This document shows, piece after piece, positions 45,801 through 54,800 of a stretch of DNA of 64,000 nt. This stretch comes from Limnomonas spitsbergensis (lineage: Eukaryota; Chlorophyta; Chlorophyceae; Chlamydomonadales): NCBI GenBank assembly GCA_037349105.1, contig JAYJMM010000124.1, positions 5,688,001 through 5,752,000 of the forward strand, read 5' to 3'. The notes beneath the pieces are model-generated. The model was not told the DNA's origin. It searched no databases and was given only the letters and a program-made list of their open reading frames with translations. Each line of letters starts with the position of its first letter. Within the stretch, counting starts at the first letter, position 1. The position numbers were made by a program, and so were the translations under genes.

Positions 45801-48800
45801 GCGTGAAATGCGCTGTTGCCAAATCAAATGGACCTGCTCCCCGAGAGCTGGCTGCCCTATCTGCAGCGTTTTTTCAGTATGACCAAAGGATCCGGATGTA
45901 GTGAACAGCTTCTTGGGTTAGGTTAGGTTAGGTTAGGATCGTTAACAATTTCTTGGGTTAGGTAAGAGGCGATTCACACCGGCCAACTGAAAGCGACTTT
46001 CGGTCGAACTGAACTACTGTCACTTCGCGATCCCAACCCCGACGGCTGGACGACCGATTCACACCAGATAAATCTCTGAAAACGGCGAAAGCTGTGTCCT
46101 GCTCCTTTCAAAATGGCCCATCCCCTTTCTTGCCTGCTTTACGTAATGCTTCTTGCCCTTGAATCGACATCGAACTGCCAGTCGAACCTCTGGTACTCAG
46201 TGACCAGTCCACCACCTGAAGTAGTGCTATCGTCACCATGCACCTGCCTACCAGCATTAGTGCGAGTGCTCGCTCGGTATGCTTGCGGCTTGCCATGTGC
46301 CCATGTCAACCACTAGATTACTGAGCCAAAATCTGAAGCTTTCTTTACTCAGCCAGTTTGTCTTATTCTGGACGTGTTTTTCAGGAGGCGTGGTACGTCT
46401 GCAGGCGCGTCTGCTAGTGTCTGGTCGTGGGATCATAGATATAGTGCTAACGTACTCAATCGTCCGCACAGAATAGCAGGCGACAGACGGGGCAAAGAAA
46501 CAGAGAAGCGGCACAAGATGCCCGTCGGAAATGGCCAGCGCGAACTGAAAGTTGCCAACGTGAACTGAAAGTGATTGACGCGAACTGAAAGTGGGGTCCA
46601 GACCCCACTTTCAGTTCGTGCGCGAAAGGTGCCCAACCCCCGGGGTTGGCCGAACTGAACTGAACTGAAATTCGCGCGAAAGGTGACGAAAGTGGCGAAA
46701 GTGCCCCGGTGTGAATCGCCTCTAAGAGGCGATTCACACCGGCCAACTGAAAGCGACTTTCGGTCGAACTGAACTACTGTCACTTCGCGATCCCAACCTC
46801 GACGGCTGGACGACCGATTCACACCAGATAAATCTCTGAAAACGGCGAAAGCCGTATCCTGCTTCTTTCAAAATGGCCCATCCCCTTTCTTGCCTGCTTT
46901 ATGTAATGCTTCTTGCCCTTGAATCGACATCGAACTGCCAGTCGAACCTCTGGTACTCAGTGAGCAGTCCACCACCTGAAGTAGTGCTATCGTCACCATG
47001 CACCTGTCTACCAGCATCAGTGAGAGTGCTCGCCATGTGCCCATGTCAACCACTCGATTACTGAGCCAAAATCTGAAGCTGTCTTTACTCAGCCAGTTTG
47101 TCTTATTCTGGACGTGTTTTTCAGGGGGCGTGGTACGTCTGCAGACGCGTCTGCTAGTATCTGGTCGTGGGATCATAGATATAGTGCTAACGTACTCAAT
47201 CGTCCGCACAGAATAGCAGGCGACAGACGGGGCAAAGAAACAGAGAAGCGGCACAAGATGCCCGTCGGAAATGGCCAGCGCGAACTGAAAGTTGCCAGCG
47301 TGAACTGAAAGTGATTGACGCGAACTGAAAGTGGGGTCTAGACCCCACTTTCAGTTCGCGTCAATCACTTTCGCAACTTTCAGTTCGTGCTGGCCATTTC
47401 CGACGGGCACCTTAATTGCTTCTCTGTTCCTTCGTCCCGTCCGCCGCCTGCTATCTCGTGCAGCCAATTGTATGGGTTCTTCGCCCCCTGAAAATAAAAC
47501 GCCTTCGGCTTAAGTCCAAAAAGGCAAACTCGAATGAGAAGAGGCAGCTTGAAGCTTGAAAGCCCATGCTACCCTGCCTGGCACATCTGTGATGTCAAGC
47601 ACTTCAGAAATTACTGCCCAGGCTATGACAGCCATCACCGTTGTTCGATGTAGATTCATAAGGGTAAGAAACATCTGTGGCAGAAGGCAATCAAGCGGAC
47701 GAGCCATGTTGAAAGAAACACTATTCGACTTTCGTCGCCTTTGGACATTTATCTGGTGTGAATCGGCCGTCCAAACGTCGGGGTTGGGATCGCGAAGTGG
47801 CAGGGGTTCAGTTCGTGCGAAAGTGACTTTCAGAGGCGATTCACACCGGCCAACTGAAAGTCACTTTCGCACGAACTGAACCCCTGCCACTTCGCGATCC
47901 CAACCCCGACGTTTGGACGGCCGATTCACACCAGATAAATGTCCAAAGGCGACGAAAGTCAAATCGTGTTTCTTTCAACATGGCTCGTCCGCTTGATTGC
48001 CTGCTGCCATTGATGTTTCTTACCCTTATGAATCTACATCGAACAACGGTGATGGCTGTCATAGCCTGGGCAGTAATTTCTGAAGTGCTTGACATCACAG
48101 ATGTGCCAGGCAGGGTAGCATGGGCTTTCAAGCTTCAAGCTGCCTGGCTCTTCTCATTCGAGTTCGCCTTTTTGGACTTAAGCCGAAGGCGTTTTATTTT
48201 CAGGGGGCGAAGAACCCATACAATTGGCTGCACGAGATAGCAGGCGGCGGACGGGACGAAGGAACAGAGAAGCAATTAAGGTGCCCGTCGGAAATGGCCA
48301 GCACGAACTGAAAGTTGCGAAAGTGATTGACGCGAACTGAAAGTGGGGTCTAGACCCCACTTTCAGTTCGTGCGCGAAAGGTGCCCAACCCCCGGGGTTG
48401 GCCGACCTGAACTGAACTGAAATTCGTGCGAAAGGTGACGAAAGTGGCGAAAGTGCCCCGGTGTGAATCGCCTCTAAGGTTAGGATCGTTAACATCTTCT
48501 TGGGTTAGGTTAAATTAGGATCGTTAACATCTTCTTGTGTTAAGTTAGGTTAAGATCGTTAACATCTTCTAGGGTTAGGTTAGGTTAGGATCGTTACATA
48601 CCTCCCCCTTAAGAACCCCTGGCTAAACGGCTAGTGTCACCAACCGTTTCGGGAGCAATTCCCATATTACGGCCTCTTAGGTTGTCAGGTTTGTTACACT
48701 ATCCCCCTCACAACAGCATCACCCCCCCCCTTGATCACACTCAATGACACCATAGCGGTGCATCTGGCCGGTTGTGCCTCAACAGCCATCCAACCCCTAA

Positions 48801-51800
48801 CAGCAGTGTACAAATGATTGCATGCCAGCATGCCAACCCGCAGCCCTCCACCCCTCTTCAGCTGCATGCCACGCCCTAGCCATCATCCACCCGCCCTCTC
48901 AACACTCCATGCCACGCCCAGCAGAGTTGCAATGCATGAATGCCAGGCAATGTATAGGGTTAAGGGTCCAGGCGCACCTGATGCCTGGCTAGCAGGGTCT
49001 TGAGGCGGGGCGAGAACTCCTCCAGCCCAGTGTCGGGATCGAAGCTTTCACAGAGCGCGTCATACTGCTCCTCCTCATCGTCCATGCAGTTGAGCAGCTG
49101 CTCCGGAGTCATGGACATGCCGCCCACTTCCTGCCAGGACAGTCAGTGGGGAGTGGGTGAGTTTAGAACGGTGCAAACCCGCTGGGCCCTGCTGAACGCT
49201 CGGCCGCGTGGGGCTGGTGGAGGATGAGCAACCTCAATCCAGCTACCATGCACAGCCAGGGCCATGGTGCAGCCATGTCACCCCTCAATGTGAGGGTGTG
49301 GGGGGGGGTAAGCAAGGAAGGGGTGTGTGATGACGAGCAGGGCATCTCCAGGGGTACAAGATGGGGCCAAGTCATGGCCTGAAGACTTGCTGGGCACTAA
49401 GGCTCGAGGACAGTCCAGCAGACAAGGCTTTGGCACAAATGGGTGGACAAAGATTTGGCACAAATGGGTGGACAAGGCTTTGGCACAAATGGGTGGACAA
49501 GGCTTTGGCACAAATGGGTGGACAAGGCTTTGGCACAAATGGGTGGACAAAGATTTGGCACAAATGGGTGGACAAGGCTTTGGCACAAATGGGTGGACAA
49601 GGCTTTGGCACAAATGGGTGGACAGGATTCGACACAGATGGACGTACAAGGATTTGGTACACATGTCACCCCTATGATTGCCCTGGTCACACTCATGCGA
49701 TTGCTTCAGTCACACTCTCATGCGATCGCTTCAGTCACATGCATGCCACCACCCTGATGGCCTGGTCACACTTATGCAACTGCCCTGCTAACACACACGC
49801 AATTGCCCTGATCTCACACATGTCAACATGTCATTGCCCTGGTCACACTAATGCGATGGCCCTGCACCGACCATGAGCTCCTTCATCTTCATGGTACTCC
49901 TGTGGAGGAGGCTCTGCAGCTCCTCCTTGCTCAGCAAGCTGCGCCGGCGCCGGGCGTTGCTGTGCCGCGAACGAGGGGACGGCGCCACGCCCCCCCCTGG
50001 CGTCCTGGACCTTGACGTATCTAGCGATGCAGCTGACTGCACACAAGGGATGGAAAAAGGGTTCGAGGTGGTGAGGCACTCAGCACCTGCTTGTTGTCTA
50101 GCATCGAGTGCCGCAGTCTGATGGTGCATGATCAAGTCCTATGTCGTGTTTCAAGTCTTGCCACACAAGTGGCTGTCATGTGTTGCATGGTGCAGTCTAA
50201 TGTTGCGTGTGGCAGTCAGATGTTGCATGTTGCCGTCAGATGTTGCGTGTAGCAGCCAGCGTTGCATGTTGCATGTTGCAGTCAGACATGGCATTTTCCA
50301 GGTAGATGCTGCTTGATCGGTTGATGCAGTATAATGTTGCGTGTGGCAATCAGATGTTGCATGTTGCAGTCAGATGTTGCATGTAGCAGCCAGACGTTTC
50401 ACAGTCAGACGTTGCAAGCTCCAGGCAGATGTTGCTTTATACAGTCTAATGTTGCCTGTTGCAGTCAGCTGCCGGGTGTGCGTAAGAGAGGCAATGAGGA
50501 TCCAATGAGTGTTGGGGTCACTGGTCATGGCATCCTGGGTGGCAGCCCTGGCACTCACGCTTGTCACCTCCCGAAGCCTGGCGTCAAACTCTTGGATGAG
50601 GCCCAACAGGGAGGAGGCATCCATCTCTGGATCCAGGCTTTCATCTCTGAGCTGCATCAGCTGAGCATCCATGCCCGTTTCAAGCACCTGCACAGAGGGT
50701 TGAGAGGCGGGGGGGGGGGGGTACACAGGGGCGTAGGCAGTTGAAGATAAGTTGGGAGGAGAGTTGGAGGAGGTTGAGGTGAGTTTTAAGAGTGCAGGTG
50801 GGGTTGAGGGGCATGGGGTTGGTGGCGCAAACGGTTCTCATTTTCAGGGGGTGACGAGAAAACGAAGCATGTGCCTAGCCATGCCTCCCCTGACTTTGAT
50901 GTCCAATTCGGTCATGTACTTCAGTAGTCTCCTGGCCAGAGTTTGTTTTAGGGTACGCCAAACCAGTTTTGGCAGGCCGTTGGTCAGCCACGACAAGGCC
51001 AATGGGGACCAAACCTTTACTGGCCCACAGGGGGAAGGGTGGGGGGGCCTGAGCAGCAGGGTGTGCAGCACCAGCCCTCCGGCAGCAGGCCGTAAAATAT
51101 ATATAGAATTTTAAATGAAGCGTCATGAAAAAGAGACATTCCTCCCAGTCGTGCTTCTCTCCCAAATGCTTTTGAGGTTTCGTTGAGGAGGAGAAAAAGA
51201 GACAACCCTCCCCACGGCACAATGTCCTGGCTGAACTGACCCTCCCAGATCCCAGCACACACCACATTGTACTGGCTGAACTGACCCTCCCAGATCCCAG
51301 CACACACCACATTGCTCTGGCTTAACTGGCCCCCCCGGAGCCAACTCTCAAACCGGTGTGACGGATCATGCGCTCAAGCCCAATACATGTCCACTCAGGG
51401 CCTCTCAGGCGGCGTTTCCCATTTACACCACAGTCTGGCAGCGCATCACATCCCGGCCATTCACACCACAGTCTGGCAGCGCATCACATCCCGGCCATTC
51501 ACATCACAGGCTGGCAATGCCCACCCCACCCCTAAGAAAGAAAGTACCGACACCCCTCCGAAGGCGGGCGTGATCATCCTTCCCCCCCCCACCCTCCCCA
51601 GCCCCCACCTGACGACATCTCCCTCCCACCTGCAACATCTCCCTCCGCTTGGCCCTCTCCAGCTCCAGCTTGATCTCCATCTGGTGCGCCGCGGGCTGGC
51701 TGGACGCCAGCTCGTGCTTCAAGCGCTCCACCTCCGCCAGCAGGCGTGGAACCTGAAGCTGGTCCTGCAGCATGTGCGCGCGCTCACTCATGCTGCCTGC

Positions 51801-54800
51801 AGTGCGGGGGGTGTTGGCCACCGAGGACCGCACGGAGGCAGGCAGGCCCGCGTTGTCCGGACCACCAGCAGCCGCCAGCTGGCCGCTGGCGGTGAGGCCT
51901 GCTGACTCAGCTTTGAATGAGGCTTCCGAGGCTTCCGGCTCGTACCCTTCGGCGCCGGAGGCAAGCGCAAAGGCAGAAGCGGGAGCCGCTGCAGAGGCAC
52001 TGGCAGGGTCCACGGCAGCGGACAGCTGGCTGCGCACCTCCTCTAGCGTTTTGGAAAGCTGCGAGGTGGAGCACATAGGGACAAGGCATACACTCAGTGT
52101 TAGGCTCAGGAAAATGGACTAAAGTGTAACCTAGGATGGCGTTAAAGGGACTCGAGTGTGACCTAAGCCGGCGGGTCACACCGTGAAACAGTATAATGTT
52201 GCCTGAAGAACAGTACATTCTTTGTTGCACCGTCAAAAGGCCGACCGTCACGCCCATGAATCGTCCAACGCTGCATTCACTGGATCCGAAATCATAGCAT
52301 AGGCCACCCTTCCACTGATGGCCCAAAGCATGCAGCATAGAGGCAAGCTATGGGATACACCAGCAAGCACACCCTCGGAACTTCTCCACAGATAACTGAG
52401 TGAAGCAAGACCAGTGGCAAGGCCCCGACTGAATCTGCAGGCATACCCCTGAATGACACTTGTCCACTGATGGATCCATCGTGGCAAGGGCAGGGGTGCA
52501 TCAGCAATCAAAGCCCTTCAGGACGCCTCTCCACTAGTGGCTCAAAAAAGGCACCGCTAGCCTCAGAGGACCGGGACCTCCAGCATCTAGCTGATGCTGA
52601 GACAGTGATACCCTCGCACCACAAGGAGCAGCCGGGCAGCACCAGCACTGCTATCCAGCTGAAACGATATCAAGTGTATCATGGTTTGATTTAACCTGGG
52701 GCCCACCTCCGCTGCCTCCGTGGTTTGAGCCGTGAGCCCCTGCTGCAGGCGGGTGTTCTCCAGCGTCAGCTCCCCCAGCTCGCGCCTGAGCTTGGCCACC
52801 TCATCTGCAGAGGCGACCCCGCTGCTACTCACTCGGCCCATGCCCGGGGTGCTCTGTCTCGGCTTGCTGTTGCTGATGCTGGCTTGCCTAGAGCCGCTGA
52901 TGCCGGGGGGGCCCGCAGCCTCCTCCTCCTGTAGACACAGCAGTGCTTCTTTTAGAGCACTTCAGCTACAATTCAGCTACATCACGGCCTACGGCCGTGG
53001 GGGCCTGTGGCAGCAAGTTCTGCTGCTTAGGCCACAGGCTAAAGGTCGGTCAAGATTTTTTTCCCAGTTGGCCCAGTGGTGGCCGCCCGGCTGCCACCTA
53101 CGGGTGGTCTGTTGCCCACTAAAAGAAACAGTAGGGGGCAGTGCTTCAAAGGGTGCAGCTGCCTTCACGGAGGGCACAAGAGAGGGCAAGGAACGATGCT
53201 GGCTGGGGGAAACAAACCTACCGAGCGGTGCCTCTCCCCCTGAAGAGTCTAGACATTGCCTTGTGAGGAAGAGATGACCAGGGGGGTGGAGATAACAGCC
53301 AGTGCTCACTCACCTGCTGCTGTGCAGCTGCAGCCATCTCTTCGGCCTCTGTGGCCCGGACCTCGGCCTCGGCAGCCGCGCTCTCTGCCTGAGCCGAGCG
53401 TGCCTCCGACGCTTCCACTTGGCGCTGCAGCGCAGCAGTTTGCTTCCGGGCCGCTTCCAGCGCCGCCTCAGCCACCTCCAGAGAGCCCTTCAACGCGCCT
53501 ATCTGCTCAATCTGGTCCATGCTGGTGTCCATGTAGGGCTCGTCTTCAGCAGCGGAATCGCTGCACGCATGGGAAGGTGCCACGCATGAGCACAGCCAGA
53601 GGGAGTGGCAAGCAATCAAGCATCATGGCGGCACTAGTCCGTCCTGAGGGGGCCGCCGGGCGGCCACAACTGGGCAATCAGGGACCAAGTCATGACCCGC
53701 CTGCAACTGGTGGCCAAAGCAGCGGGCCTGCCTACACTAAGCCCCCCCGGCCGTAGGTTGTGATGTAGCTCAATTGTAGCTGGGGTGCGCTACATAATAA
53801 CACAGTCACTCACCTCTTTCCCGCTGCCAGGCCTGCATCAGAGCCGTCCAGCAATTCATCACGCGCAGGAGCTGCTTGTGCAGGGCCTGCCAAAACAGGA
53901 AGGTTTGGAAGTTGAGGAGCAGGGCCTGCCGAAACAGGAAGGGATGAGAGTTAAGGTGCGGGGCCTGCCTAAACAGGAAGGGTTGAGGGTTGAGTGTTGA
54001 GGAGCAGGGCCTGCCAAAACAGGAAGGGTTGAGGGTTGAGGTGCAGGGCCTGCCAAAACAGGAACATGAGCATGGCATCAGGTCTCCAACAAGCAGGGCA
54101 TGGCTTCATCCATTGAGTCACATCAACAGGTCAGCGCTCCCAAGTGGCCCCCAGCTGTGCATTGTCAGCTGACTGCTCCCTATCGGCCCCTGGCCGTGCA
54201 TTGGCAGCGTACCGCTTTTGGACTTGAGCTGACGCTGCAGGAGCTCCATTCGGTTGTTGAGCACACCGTATTGCTCCTGGCAGTACAGTACACAATGAGA
54301 GACTGTGGGGATTTATCAGGGGGAGGGGGCACTCACAAACAAGAGTTTGCTGTTCTCTCATTAAACAGCAATTTGCTGTTGGAAGAGGAGCAGCAGTCTG
54401 TAGTGGGCTCCTAAGCCGCATGCACAGATGTTCAATCCATCCCTAGCACATGCTCCGAAACGGCCAACAGATAGAGCTTCAGATATTGCGCAACTGAAAT
54501 AGCGTTGCAGAGATTCCTTGGGCACAGGATCCACCGGCATGGGATCTGACACCTTGAATTCGGTCACAGTCTTGAGCAGCGTCTTCTTCTGGTCCCTCAG
54601 CTGAGCCAGCTCTGCCAGCTCAATCTGACGTTCGCCCTCCCATTTGTCCCGCATCTGCACACCGATGAGATAATCAGATTGTTGTACGGATCGTAACATT
54701 TCATGTATATACATGGATCGTCTAGGAGGATCCAAGAGCAGGCTGTGTTTCTTTATGCAAGCAAAGGGACCCATCTATACAGTACGCACTTGTCAAATAA

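Noticed and set aside
45918..48600. Telomere-like TTAGG arrays
   Set aside because: Units are longer (with ATCGTTAACATCTTCTT), internal and interrupted by a transposon; not the TTTTAGGG or TTTAGGG typical of green algae.
49327..49876. Open frames with Trp/Gly repeats on both strands
   Set aside because: Explained by the 25-bp minisatellite (three units make 75 nt, so 25 codons); inside an intron.
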